Assembly (NCBI GenBank): GCA_021324255.1
Contig: JAJPJL010000068.1
Span: forward strand, 62,001 to 126,000
Origin: Bacillota bacterium
GTDB taxonomy: Bacteria > Sysuimicrobiota > Sysuimicrobiia > Sysuimicrobiales > Segetimicrobiaceae
Direction of reading: 5' to 3'
Length of the DNA stretch: 64,000 bases
The notes beneath the pieces were generated by a model. That model saw only the letters and a list, made by a program, of their open reading frames with translations. It ran no database searches and was not told the DNA's origin. A program made the position numbers and the translations under genes. Shown piece by piece: positions 26,145-34,530 of the stretch (positions are counted from its first letter, which is position 1; each line of letters opens with the position of its first letter).

Positions 26145-26332
26145 CACGCCGGGGCGGCGGCCGAGATCGCCGGCTGCGGGACGATCGATCCCGGCCGGGC
26201 GAGGGCGTGTCCGGCCGCGGGCCTGCCGGGGCGCAGGCGCGCGGCGACGTACAAGCCGGCGGCCACGACGATCGCCAGGAGCGCGAGCACGACCATCATC
26301 TCGACGAGCGTGAATCCGCGCGCCCGCACCAT
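26108..26332 (-). CDS. Miniature type IV prepilin-like protein
   Basis: This 74-residue protein begins MVRARGFTLVEMMVVLALLA, an unmistakable class III prepilin signal (cleavage after Gly, then FTLVE) with a long hydrophobic helix. The rest is short and Ala/Pro-rich with no globular pilin domain. The start lies 3 bases after the stop of the AtzG-like gene, so it is probably the last gene of the amidase operon. No other pilus gene is in the window. It may be a true mini-pilin or pseudopilin or the remnant of a longer pilin gene. Its tail overlaps the end of the lyase gene on the other strand. Confidence 0.6.
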   Translation of the reverse strand: MVRARGFTLVEMMVVLALLAIVVAAGLYVAARLRPGRPAAGHALARPGSIVPQPAISAAAPACQEDARPAAAIT

Positions 26333-26335
26333 GAC

Positions 26336-26518
26336 TCAGCCCGGCGGTGCGAAGCGGTAGGGCGGCTCCAGCGTCGCGGCGTCCTCGGGCCGTTGGGCCG
26401 CCAGCGCCGTCTTCATTTCGACGAGCCGCACGTAGATCGCGTCGACATCCGTCTCCGTGAGCGCAAGGCCGCAGGAGGCGGCTTCGGCCCGGAGCCACTC
26501 CTTGGTAAGCGCGCTCAC
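26336..26518 (-). CDS. Small AtzG/GatC-like amidase partner
   Basis: This 60-residue protein starts at GTG 26518 behind GGAGG and overlaps the amidase stop by GTGA. Two predicted helices are followed by the C-terminal LEPPYRFAPPG, which resembles the EPAPVFRP tail of AtzG-like subunits that pair with amidases (as GatC does with GatA). In the AtzE-AtzG system the small subunit stabilises the amidase. The direct overlap supports a stoichiometric partner. Assignment rests on size, tail and position. Confidence 0.6.
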   Translation of the reverse strand: MSALTKEWLRAEAASCGLALTETDVDAIYVRLVEMKTALAAQRPEDAATLEPPYRFAPPG

Positions 26519-27903
26519 GCCCGCACCTCCAATGCCGGACGGCGCGTGTGCCACTCCGTGGAGCGCTCATAAGCGGCGCCGATCCGGAACAGCATCTCCT
26601 CGTCGAACGCGCGGCCGACCAGTTGCAACCCGACGGGGAGGCCGGCGTCCGTAAAGCCGCAGGGTAGCGTGAGGGCGGGGTGCCCCGTGAGGTTGAACGG
26701 GATGGTGTTCCGCGTCGTGTCCGGCGGCGTGCTGTTTTGCGCCTCGACGGAAATGCCGCCGAACGCCGTCGTCGGCGTCACGATGGCGTCCACGCGCTGC
26801 AACGCCGCGTCGACCTCGCGCATCCAGAGCCCTCGGATCTGCGCCGCCTGCTGGTACTCGGCCGCCGTGAGAAACGCGCCCCCCGCGATCCGCTGGCGCG
26901 CCCGGGCGCCGTAGTCCGCGGAGCGCTTGCGCAGCAGCGCGGCGTGGGCCGCGAACGCCTCCGCGGCCAGCAGCGCCCACCCGATGACGCCGACGTCGGA
27001 CGCCCGCGGCAGGTCCAGCGGCTCCGGCACGGCGCCGAGCGATTCGAGATGCCGCAGCGCCGCGCGCACCGCGTGATCCACCCCGGGATCGAGATGCTCG
27101 TAGAAGTGCTGCCGGGGCACGCCGAGGCGCAGGCCGCGGACGCCGCCCGCGAGGGCGGCCGCATAATCCGGCACCGGGCACGATGAGGACGTGGGGTCGA
27201 GCGGGTCGCGGCCCGCGAGCGCGCCCAGGAGGAGGGCGCAATCCGCGACGGTCCGGCACATGGGTCCCACGTGATCCATGCTGTAACTGAGCGGAAACAC
27301 CCCGTGGCGGCTGACCCGCCCGTACGTCGGCTTGAGGCCCACGATCCCGCACAGGGCGCCGGGGATGCGGATCGACCCGCCGGTATCCGAGCCCGTGGCG
27401 GCCACGGCCAGCCCCGCGGCCAGCGAGCTTCCCGCGCCTCCGCTCGAACCGCCCGAATAGTACGCCGGATCCCAAGGCGTCCGCGAGGTGCCAAAGACGT
27501 CCATCGTGCCGACCGCGAATTCCGTCGTGTTCGTCTTCCCGAGGAGGATCATCCCGGCATCGGCGAGCCGGCGCACCACCGTGGCGTCGGCGTCGGGCAC
27601 CAGGTCGAGCATCGTGCGGGAATGGCACGTCGTCCGCACGCCGCGGGTGAACACGATGTCCTTGTGCGAGATCGGCAGCCCATGGAGCGGGCCGCGCCAG
27701 CGGCCGGCCGAGATCTCGCGTTCGGCCGCACGGGCCGCGGCGACCGCGGCGTCGGCGCAGACCGTGATGTAGCTGCAGAGCATGCCGTTGTAGCGGTCGA
27801 TGCGGTCGAGCAGGGCGGTGACGATCTCGACCGGCGACACGTCGCGCCGCCGGACCCGCTCGCCGAGGGCGGCGGCGGGGGCAAAGCAGAGGTCCGCGTC
27901 CAC
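26515..27903 (-). CDS. Amidase signature family enzyme
   Basis: This 462-residue protein starts at GTG 27903 behind GGAGGAAGG. The Ser-cisSer-Lys triad is visible: Lys81 in ISHKDIVF, the cis-Ser in GGSSGGAGSSLAAG (151-164), and the nucleophile Ser177 in GSDTGGSIRIP. A conserved GLKPTYGRVSR follows. It hydrolyses an amide to acid plus ammonia and is related to AtzE and GatA. A small AtzG/GatC-like gene overlaps its stop. It is divergent from the RidA gene. Confidence 0.92.
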   Translation of the reverse strand: MDADLCFAPAAALGERVRRRDVSPVEIVTALLDRIDRYNGMLCSYITVCADAAVAAARAAEREISAGRWRGPLHGLPISHKDIVFTRGVRTTCHSRTMLDLVPDADATVVRRLADAGMILLGKTNTTEFAVGTMDVFGTSRTPWDPAYYSGGSSGGAGSSLAAGLAVAATGSDTGGSIRIPGALCGIVGLKPTYGRVSRHGVFPLSYSMDHVGPMCRTVADCALLLGALAGRDPLDPTSSSCPVPDYAAALAGGVRGLRLGVPRQHFYEHLDPGVDHAVRAALRHLESLGAVPEPLDLPRASDVGVIGWALLAAEAFAAHAALLRKRSADYGARARQRIAGGAFLTAAEYQQAAQIRGLWMREVDAALQRVDAIVTPTTAFGGISVEAQNSTPPDTTRNTIPFNLTGHPALTLPCGFTDAGLPVGLQLVGRAFDEEMLFRIGAAYERSTEWHTRRPALEVRA

Positions 27904-28049
27904 GGATCCTTCCTCCCGGTCACGGTCATGCCAACGCGCGTTTCTGGATTCTCCACGCGTGGGGACCCATCCCCCAGGAACGCCCCGGCGACTCGTGGAA
28001 ACGTCACCGCCGCGATCCCACTCATCCGCGCGATCTCGTGGAGGATGCC

Positions 28050-28511
28050 GTGTCCCAGATCGAACAGAAGCTCAGCGCCATGGGTCTCGTCCTGCCGGCG
28101 GCGCCCGCGCCCGTCGCGAATTACGTCGGCGCCGTGCGCGCCGGCGACTTGGTGTTCGTGTCCGGTCACGGGCCCGTCAAGGACGGGAAGCTCGCGTATC
28201 GCGGTAAGTTGGGCCGGGATTTTTCCGTGGCCGAGGGATACGAAGCGGCGAAGCTCGTGACCCTCAACTGCCTCGCATCGCTGCGCGAGGTGATCGGCGA
28301 CCTCGATCGGGTGCACCGGGTGGTCAAGCTCCTCGGCATGGTCAACAGCACGCCGGACTTTCTCCAGCAACCCGAGGTCGTCAACGGCGCGTCGGACCTG
28401 CTCGTCCAGGTGTTCGGCGATCGCGGTCGCCACGCCCGGTCCGCCGTCGGCATGGCGGCGCTGCCGTTCGACATCGCCGTCGAGATCGAGATGATCGTGC
28501 ACGTCTCCTGA
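28050..28511 (+). CDS. RidA (YjgF/YER057c/UK114) family protein
   Basis: This protein of about 153 residues starts at GTG 28050 with GGAGG 5 bases before it (the ORF-track GTG at 28038 overlaps that site). The RidA pattern is clear: VGAVRAGDLVFVSGHGPVK, then LVTLNCLASLREVIGDLDRV and a conserved end (LPFDIAVEIEMIVHV). It belongs to the longer YjgF-like subgroup. RidA proteins hydrolyse reactive enamines and imines released by PLP enzymes; the dehydratase-like enzyme at 23624 would make such intermediates. Confidence 0.88.
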   Translation: MSQIEQKLSAMGLVLPAAPAPVANYVGAVRAGDLVFVSGHGPVKDGKLAYRGKLGRDFSVAEGYEAAKLVTLNCLASLREVIGDLDRVHRVVKLLGMVNSTPDFLQQPEVVNGASDLLVQVFGDRGRHARSAVGMAALPFDIAVEIEMIVHVS

Positions 28512-28513
28512 CG

Positions 28514-28528
28514 CCCGGGGTCCCCGGG
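28514..28528. terminator. GC palindrome between convergent genes
   Basis: A 15-base inverted repeat (CCCGGGG T CCCCGGG) lies just after the RidA stop and before the end of the convergent M14 peptidase gene. It may help terminate one or both transcripts, though no T-run follows. Confidence 0.35.
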
Positions 28529-28541
28529 GCGGACCGCGCCG

Positions 28542-30287
28542 TCAGCCTTCCGCGCCCTCGAGGGCCGCGTGGATCTCCTCCGCGGCGAGAACCGTTTCCA
28601 TCTGCGCGGTGTGCGCGAGGACGAACACGTCGCCGTAGATCGTCTCGTCCGGGAACTCCGTGACGAGCACGAGCGGCGTCGCGGCGGTCGCGTCTTCGGT
28701 GATGTCGCACGGGATATCGTGGTAGATCGGGAACGCCGGCTCGCCCGCGTGGGCCCGATACGCCGCGAGCTGGGTGCGGTTGAACGGCGCGAGGCCGGGG
28801 ACGTCCGCGAGCCTGCGCGTAAGCCGGGCAAGAAACGCGCGGGCGCGGCCGGCCCAGTGCGGGTGGTAGCGGACGATCAGGAAAAACCCCTTGGGGACGC
28901 TCCACCGCTCGAAGCCGCGCGGGAGGTAGCCGGAGAACGGCCGCGTCCACTCGTGGGCGGGGTACCCGTGGAGATTGACATGCAGCGCCGGGCGCGCGCG
29001 CCGCTGCGCCTCGAGCCGCGCGCCTTTCTCGTACCAGGGTTCCTCGGACCTCGCGCCCAGGTCGTCTCCGAGCGCCGTGTATCGCGCGGCGTGGTGCATG
29101 TGCCGCGGATGCACGGCGCAGAGCCGGCGGTGCAGCGCGTAGCCGTCCGGGTTCTCCAGCGGGATCACCGCGAAATGAGCGCCGGCCGCCGCGGCCAGGC
29201 GACGCGCCGCCCGCAGCGCGCCGACCACGCCCGAGGTCTCATTGGCGTGCTGGCCCGCGGTGATCAGGATAGCCGGCCGCGTACCGGGGCGGTAGATGCC
29301 CGCCACCGTCCGGCCCTGCCGCGACGTCGCCGCAAATCGCTCCCCGGGGAGCCGCGCGAGTTCATCCGCGATCTGCGCGATGGGCAAGGCGCGGTCGGCG
29401 CGTTCGAGCGGAACGGCGGACCCCGGTGCCTCCTCCGGGCCGGCGGGCTCCAGCGCCACGCGCACTTCCGGCGTGTCCACGGCGCACCGGATGTCGGGCA
29501 CGATCTGTCCCGGCTGCGCGGCGCGCTCGTCCGGCGCGCGGCCTGCGTGGCGCCGCAGCAGCTCGAGCAGCGAGAAGTAGAGATCCTCATGCAGGGCCTC
29601 GAACGTGCTGATGCACTCGTCGCCGTAGGGCAACCGCTGCTCGGCATCCGGGATGGCTGCCTGGACCAGCAGGCGATCGAAATACGGCTCGCGCTCGCGC
29701 CACGGATACGCGCGCACGGCGGCGATGACCGTGCGGTAGACGGCCTCGTATTCGGTCGCGAGCGGTTCGTCGACATCACGGCGTCCGTTGCGCGAGCCGG
29801 TGATCCGCAGCCACCCGCAGGGCGCGAGCGTGCGCTCGCCCAGATGGTCCTCCCCCGCGCGGCACGGGACCCGAACGTCGCACGCGGTCACGGCGCCGCG
29901 CCGGTCTTCGAGCTCGACGCCATAGCTCAGCGCGGGGCCCGCGGGGATGAAGCGGGCGTCGACGCCGGCCAGCATCGCGGCGAGAGGATACGCTTCGACG
30001 AGGAACCGCTCCGGGCTCGCCAGGTCGTGCACGGGATACCGGACGGTCGCGCGCCGCAGGTCCGAGATCGTGACGTCTTCCGTGAAGTAGTGCACGAGCG
30101 GCTTGTAGGCGCTCCTGAGACGCGCTCGGACGCCGGCCGCCTCGAGCGTCGCCTCGGCGGCGCGTCGCGCCGGCGCCCCCTCGAAGAGCCACGCTTCCAC
30201 CACGGCGCCGCGGAGGTCATCATCGCGCAGGCGCTCGACCAACCGGTCGAGCGTCCTCGGGATCCGCTCGTGCACCAGCAGCGTCAT
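28542..30287 (-). CDS. M14-family zinc carboxypeptidase with large N-terminal domain
   Basis: This 581-residue protein starts at ATG 30287; the ORF-track start at 30401 overlaps the upstream amidase. The peptidase domain occupies about residues 325-581: zinc ligands His347 and Glu350 (TAGQHANETSG), third ligand His440 (HVNLHGYPAHEW), ENPDGYALHRR between them, and catalytic Glu544 (LVTEFPDETIYGD). No signal peptide is visible, so it is probably cytoplasmic. The first 320 residues (with YPVHDLASPERFLVEAYPLA and CISTFEALHEDLYFS) match no domain I recognise. It follows the second amidase on the same strand. Confidence 0.85.
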   Translation of the reverse strand: MTLLVHERIPRTLDRLVERLRDDDLRGAVVEAWLFEGAPARRAAEATLEAAGVRARLRSAYKPLVHYFTEDVTISDLRRATVRYPVHDLASPERFLVEAYPLAAMLAGVDARFIPAGPALSYGVELEDRRGAVTACDVRVPCRAGEDHLGERTLAPCGWLRITGSRNGRRDVDEPLATEYEAVYRTVIAAVRAYPWREREPYFDRLLVQAAIPDAEQRLPYGDECISTFEALHEDLYFSLLELLRRHAGRAPDERAAQPGQIVPDIRCAVDTPEVRVALEPAGPEEAPGSAVPLERADRALPIAQIADELARLPGERFAATSRQGRTVAGIYRPGTRPAILITAGQHANETSGVVGALRAARRLAAAAGAHFAVIPLENPDGYALHRRLCAVHPRHMHHAARYTALGDDLGARSEEPWYEKGARLEAQRRARPALHVNLHGYPAHEWTRPFSGYLPRGFERWSVPKGFFLIVRYHPHWAGRARAFLARLTRRLADVPGLAPFNRTQLAAYRAHAGEPAFPIYHDIPCDITEDATAATPLVLVTEFPDETIYGDVFVLAHTAQMETVLAAEEIHAALEGAEG

Positions 30288-30327
30288 GGCAGGGTGTCGC
30301 GCATCGCGCCGCTCGACGAGGCCGCCG

Positions 30328-31800
30328 CTACGAGCGCCTCCCGGGACCCGCCGGGATCTCCGGGCGGCGCCGGTGCCAGTCCGTGGCGCTTTGAAACGCA
30401 CGCCCGAGGTCGATCACCGTCGCATCCTCGAACGGCCGGCCGACGAGCTGGACCGCCACCGGCAGCCCTTCCGTGCTGAATCCGCACGGCAGCGACAGGC
30501 CGGGCAGCCCCGCGAGGTTGCCGGCGGCGGTCAACGCCGCGTTGCCCCGCGCCGGCGGGAACGCCGGCGCCCCGGCCCGGGCGCGGCGGCCCGGGCGGGC
30601 CGGACGCCACTCGGGGTCGATCGGTTCGTCGATCCGCGGAGATGGACCGGGCCGGGCGGGCGCCAGGATGACGTCCACCTCGCGCAGGAGCTGCGCGCAC
30701 GCGTCCTGGAGCAACCGGCGCACGCGCATCGCATTGAGGTAGTCGCGCGCCGGGACCTCGAGCCCCGCGACCAACCCGATGGCCTGACGGCGATCGGCGA
30801 GCTCGTAGACGCGCCCGCTCTCGATGAGATCCTGAAAGATCGTGGACCCCTCGGCGCGGATGATGAGCCGGGCGGCCGAATCGATCGGAAGGCGCGGGAG
30901 CTCCGTCCGCCGCAGCCGGACGCCGAGGCGGCGAAACGCGCGCAGGGCGTCGGCGAGCGCCGCGCGGATCGACGGCTGGGCCGTCTCCTCGAAGTCCACC
31001 GGCGCGTAGCCCACGCGCAGCGCACTCGGCCTGATCGGACGGCGGTGCATGCGGAAGGTGCGGCCGGCCGATCCGGGGTCGCGCGGATCCGGCCCGGCAA
31101 TGGCCTCGAGCACCAACCCGCAGTCCTCGGCGCTGCGGCACATCGGCCCGAGCTTGTCCATCGTCCATGACAGCGCCATCGCGCCGTAGCGGCTGACGAG
31201 CCCGTACGTGGGCCGGAGTCCCGTCACGTTGCACCCCGACGACGGGGAGAGGATCGAGCCGGAGGTCTCCGAGCCGATCCCAAACGGGACCATCCCCGCC
31301 CCCACCGCGGCGCCTGTCCCGCTCGACGAGCCGCCCGTCCAGTGACCGGGATTCCACGGATTTCGGGCAGGACCGGTGAGCGACGCCGACGGATAGCGGT
31401 ACCCGCCGCCGCCGGCGAGCTCGATCATGGCCAGCTTGGCCGCGAGAACGGCGCCGGCCCGGCGGAGCGCCACGATGACCGCCGCGTCGAAGTCGAACAC
31501 CTGGCGCGCATACGGTTTGGCGCCCCACGTGGTCGGCACGCCGCGGAGCGCCACCAGGTCCTTGGCCCCGTACGGGATCCCGGTGAGCGCGCTCGTGTTC
31601 CGCCCGCGCCGCAGCAGCCGGTCCGCGTTGCGGGCCTCCTCGAGGGCGTGCTCGGGGAGCACGCGCGCCACGGCGTTGTACCTCCGCCCCAGCGTGGACA
31701 AGCGGTCCAGCGCGAGGCGCGTCAGCTCGACGGACGAGATGCGGCGGCGTCGCAAATGGGCGTGCAGCTCCCCGATCGTGGCGAAGAGTGGATCGTTCAC
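30328..31800 (-). CDS. Amidase signature family enzyme (second copy)
   Basis: This 490-residue protein starts at GTG 31800, overlapping a small upstream ORF by GTGA. Lys80 (YGAKDLVALRG), GGSSSGTGAAV (157-167) and nucleophile Ser182 (GSETSGSILSP) form the amidase triad. Sequence identity with the amidase at 26515 is low outside the motifs, so this is not a recent duplicate. It is probably co-transcribed with the M14 carboxypeptidase downstream, suggesting stepwise breakdown of an amidated peptide-like compound. Confidence 0.9.
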   Translation of the reverse strand: MNDPLFATIGELHAHLRRRRISSVELTRLALDRLSTLGRRYNAVARVLPEHALEEARNADRLLRRGRNTSALTGIPYGAKDLVALRGVPTTWGAKPYARQVFDFDAAVIVALRRAGAVLAAKLAMIELAGGGGYRYPSASLTGPARNPWNPGHWTGGSSSGTGAAVGAGMVPFGIGSETSGSILSPSSGCNVTGLRPTYGLVSRYGAMALSWTMDKLGPMCRSAEDCGLVLEAIAGPDPRDPGSAGRTFRMHRRPIRPSALRVGYAPVDFEETAQPSIRAALADALRAFRRLGVRLRRTELPRLPIDSAARLIIRAEGSTIFQDLIESGRVYELADRRQAIGLVAGLEVPARDYLNAMRVRRLLQDACAQLLREVDVILAPARPGPSPRIDEPIDPEWRPARPGRRARAGAPAFPPARGNAALTAAGNLAGLPGLSLPCGFSTEGLPVAVQLVGRPFEDATVIDLGRAFQSATDWHRRRPEIPAGPGRRS

Positions 31801-32003
31801 GGGAGCGTCCGAAACACCGCGGCGGGCTCGACCGCGATCGGAATCCGGGCGTCCCGGAGCGCTTTGCCGGAGAGCGTCTGCAGCCGGATGACCTCGCGGA
31901 GTTCGCGGTCTCCGGTGCGCGGGGCTCGCGCCGCGCGGCGGCCTCGCGTCCCCGCTGCGGTCCGCTTCGATCCTCGTGTGCGTCTGCGCGATGTCATGCA
32001 CAT
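31797..32003 (-). CDS. Possible AtzG-like small subunit upstream of amidase
   Basis: An ORF of 66-68 codons (ATG 31997 or 32003) ends with its TGA inside the amidase GTG start, the same kind of overlap seen at the other amidase. Its C-terminal half (ELREVIRLQTLSGKALRD, then VEPAAVFRTLP) fits the AtzG-like tail EPAPVFRP and the family length. The N-terminal half is Arg-rich and does not resemble the family, so the gene may be frameshifted or the match fortuitous. Confidence 0.4.
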   Translation of the reverse strand: MCMTSRRRTRGSKRTAAGTRGRRAARAPRTGDRELREVIRLQTLSGKALRDARIPIAVEPAAVFRTLP

Positions 32004-32144
32004 CAGTACCACGCCGCGATCGGGGAGTCCTGGATCGGCGACGGGACGATCCGCGCCCCGGCCGCGCCGTCTCGGGACGGCGGATTTCGCCGATGGTTTC
32101 GCGAAGGGACATGCCACGCCGGGTTCGGGAGGGAGACACGGAAC

Positions 32145-33584
32145 ATGTCCGAGATCGAGCTCGTCATCCGGCAGGTCGACACAAAGCGGGAGACCTTTGT
32201 CGCGCTCGCCGACGAGATCTGGCGGCTCGCGGAGTTGCGGTTCGACGAACACAAATCCGCCGCCGCGCACATCGCCGCGCTCGAGGAGGAAGGCTTTGCA
32301 ATCACCCGCGGCGTCGCGGGCATCGACACCGCGTTCGTCGCCGAGTCCGGACGGGGCGGGCCGGTGATCGCGTTCCTCGGCGAGTACGACGGTCTGGCAG
32401 GGTTGAGCCAGGACGCCGGCGTCGCGGAGCCCCGGACGTCGACGCCCGGCGCCGTCGGCCACGGCTGCGGGCACAACTTGCTCGGCGCGGGGGCGGCGCT
32501 CGCCGCCGTGGCGCTGCGCAACCACCTGATGGCCACCGGGCTCAAGGCCACCGTGCGTTTCTATGGATGCCCCGCGGAGGAGGGCGGCTCCGGCAAGACG
32601 TTCATGGCGCGCGCCGGCGCGTTCGACGACCTGGATGCCGCGGTGTCGTGGCATCCCGGATGCTTTGGGGCGGTGATGTCGCGGAGCTCGCTCGCCAACT
32701 TCCAGGTGTACTGGCGGTTCTCCGGGAGGGCGTCGCATGCCGCCGGGGCGCCGCATCTCGGCCGCAGCGCGCTCGACGCCGTCGAGCTGATGAACATCGG
32801 CGTCAACTTCCTGCGCGAACACATGCCGCCCGCCGCGCGCGTGCACTATTCGATCACGGACGCCGGCGGGATCTCGCCGAACGTAGTGCAGCCCAGGGCG
32901 GAGGTGCTCTACCTGATCCGGGCGCCGGAGGTGGAGCAGGCGCGGGCCCTGTTTGCGCGCGTGCGCAAGATCGCCGACGGCGCCGCGCTCATGACGGAGA
33001 CCGAGGGGACGCTCGAGATCGACAAGGCGTGCTCGAACATCATCCCGAACATGACGCTCGCCGCGGCGATGCACGCCAATCTCACCCGAGTCGGCGCGGT
33101 GCCGTTTGACGCGGAGGACATCGCCTTTGCCGAGCGAATCCGCCGGACGCTGACGCCCGACGACATCGCGCACGCCGTGGAGACGTACGGGACGCCGGAC
33201 GCGGCGGGGGCGGCGCTGTACGGCGCGCCGGTGCCGCTCGAGCGCACGCCGCGCGTGCTCGGCGGGTCGACGGATGTCGGCGATGTCAGCTGGATCGTGC
33301 CCACGGTGCAGATGTGGGGCGCGTGCTTTGCGGTGGGGACGCCCGGCCACTCGTGGCAGCTCGTCGCCCAGGGCATGACGCCCGCCGCGCACAAGGGCAT
33401 GGTGCACGCGGCGAAAGTGATGGCGGCGACGGCCCTCGACATGATCCGTGATCCGGAGTTGCTTGCCCGGGCGAAGGCGGAGCTCAAGGAGCGGACCGGC
33501 GACCGCGGCTATCACTGCCCGATCCCCGAGGACGTCGTGCCCGCGCCGCTGCGGCGGGCGGTCGCGGCCGGCGCCTCGCGCTAG
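32145..33584 (+). CDS. M20D amidohydrolase (AbgB-like)
   Basis: This 479-residue protein starts at ATG 32145, downstream of GGGAGGGAG. Metal-site motifs are GEYDGLAGLSQDAG, GHGCGHNLLGAG and CPAEEGGSGKTFM; GRASHAAGAPHLGRSALDAV marks the dimerisation domain, and GGSTDVGDVSW and GTPGHSWQLVAQG close the active site. The length and C-terminal extension match AbgB (aminobenzoyl-glutamate hydrolase subunit B) better than the shorter homologue at 22340. No AbgA partner is adjacent. It precedes the GntR-controlled locus. Confidence 0.9.
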   Translation: MSEIELVIRQVDTKRETFVALADEIWRLAELRFDEHKSAAAHIAALEEEGFAITRGVAGIDTAFVAESGRGGPVIAFLGEYDGLAGLSQDAGVAEPRTSTPGAVGHGCGHNLLGAGAALAAVALRNHLMATGLKATVRFYGCPAEEGGSGKTFMARAGAFDDLDAAVSWHPGCFGAVMSRSSLANFQVYWRFSGRASHAAGAPHLGRSALDAVELMNIGVNFLREHMPPAARVHYSITDAGGISPNVVQPRAEVLYLIRAPEVEQARALFARVRKIADGAALMTETEGTLEIDKACSNIIPNMTLAAAMHANLTRVGAVPFDAEDIAFAERIRRTLTPDDIAHAVETYGTPDAAGAALYGAPVPLERTPRVLGGSTDVGDVSWIVPTVQMWGACFAVGTPGHSWQLVAQGMTPAAHKGMVHAAKVMAATALDMIRDPELLARAKAELKERTGDRGYHCPIPEDVVPAPLRRAVAAGASR

Positions 33585-33638
33585 CGCCCCGAGTATTTTG
33601 GTAGACTTGCCGGACTTAGGAGGAATCCGGGCTTAGGT

Positions 33639-33652
33639 GTGGTACGTACCAC
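33639..33652. promoter_or_regulatory. Perfect 14-bp palindrome, candidate GntR operator
   Basis: GTGGTACGTACCAC is a perfect inverted repeat at the 5' end of the GntR gene. GntR/HutC-type regulators usually bind GT-N-AC palindromes in their own promoter region. It is followed by two near-identical 14-base direct repeats (TATGGACCACACGA at 33665 and TATGGATCACACGA at 33683). Confidence 0.5.
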
Positions 33653-34517
33653 TTACGAAATCGGTATGGACCACACGACACATATGGATCACACGAACAG
33701 CCTGTCGATTCGGGCCACGCGCCGGCCGGGTGGGGACCGCGGGCGTCCGGGGCGCGCCGCCGCACATGCTCGGGAGGCGCCGCTCTACCGCCAACTGTTG
33801 ACCTCCCTCACCGCGGGAATCCGCCGGGGCGACTGGGAGGCTACGGGGCGCCTGCCCTCCGAGCGCGACCTCTCCCAGCAGTTTGGCGTGAGCCGCTCGA
33901 CCGTCCGCCAAGCCTTGGAGCAACTCTCCGCGTCCGGCCTGCTCAAGAAGGTCCAGGGGCGGGGCACGTTTGTCGCGTCGCGGGGCGCGATCACGCAACC
34001 GCTCGGCCGCGTGACGGCGTTTCGCGAGGCGCTCGCGGCGCAGGGCATCACGCCGGGGCTGCGCATCGTGAGCCGGACGCTGGAGCCGTGTGATGTCGTG
34101 CTGAGCCGTCTCCTCGGTGTGCCGCCGGCGTCGACGCTCCTGCTTCTGGTATGCCTCGGCCTCGGCGACGGCGAACCGCTCGCCATCTACCGCAGCTACT
34201 TTTCCGCCCCCAAGGTGGCCGGCGCCGTGGATGAGTTTTGCCGCGCCGTCGCGGCCGGCGCCTCGCCGCGTATGTTCTGCGATGCCTACGCGGAGCGCGC
34301 CGGGATGCACGAGTTGCGGGCGGAGCAAACGTTCGAGGCGCGCCTGGCGACCGTGGAGGAACGCGCATTGCTCGCCCTCGGCCGGCCGGCCGCGGTGTTC
34401 GATGTGACGTCGCTGGTCTCCACAACGCGGGGCGAGCCGCTGGAGTACCGCCGGGCCGTCTACCGCGGCGACTGGTACAAGTTCAACATCGAGCGGCTGG
34501 CGCACATCGGGCCGTAA
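33639..34517 (+). CDS. GntR/HutC-family transcriptional regulator (UTRA domain)
   Basis: The winged-helix domain covers about residues 49-113 (PLYRQLLTSLTAGI, LPSERDLSQQFGVSRSTVRQ, LKKVQGRGTFVASR). A C-terminal UTRA ligand-binding domain of about 160 residues follows, with YRSYFSAP and EPLEYRRAVYRGDWYKFNIE. The start is uncertain. GTG 33639 lies 15 bases after AGGAGG and would place the palindrome inside the gene; ATG 33666 or 33684 would leave it upstream as an operator. The next gene starts 13 bases after the stop, so it probably controls the AtuA-like/ABC operon in response to a small ligand. Confidence 0.88.
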   Translation: MVRTTYEIGMDHTTHMDHTNSLSIRATRRPGGDRGRPGRAAAHAREAPLYRQLLTSLTAGIRRGDWEATGRLPSERDLSQQFGVSRSTVRQALEQLSASGLLKKVQGRGTFVASRGAITQPLGRVTAFREALAAQGITPGLRIVSRTLEPCDVVLSRLLGVPPASTLLLLVCLGLGDGEPLAIYRSYFSAPKVAGAVDEFCRAVAAGASPRMFCDAYAERAGMHELRAEQTFEARLATVEERALLALGRPAAVFDVTSLVSTTRGEPLEYRRAVYRGDWYKFNIERLAHIGP

Positions 34518-34530
34518 CGGGAGGCGAATC

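Noticed and set aside
31797-33515. 572-residue minus-strand ORF as a full gene
   Set aside because: Most of it is a shadow of the M20D gene; only the last 66-68 codons have support through the overlap with the amidase start.
33665-33696. Two 14-base repeats as the start of a CRISPR array
   Set aside because: Only two copies, 18 bases apart, inside or beside a gene start; no spacers or cas genes.
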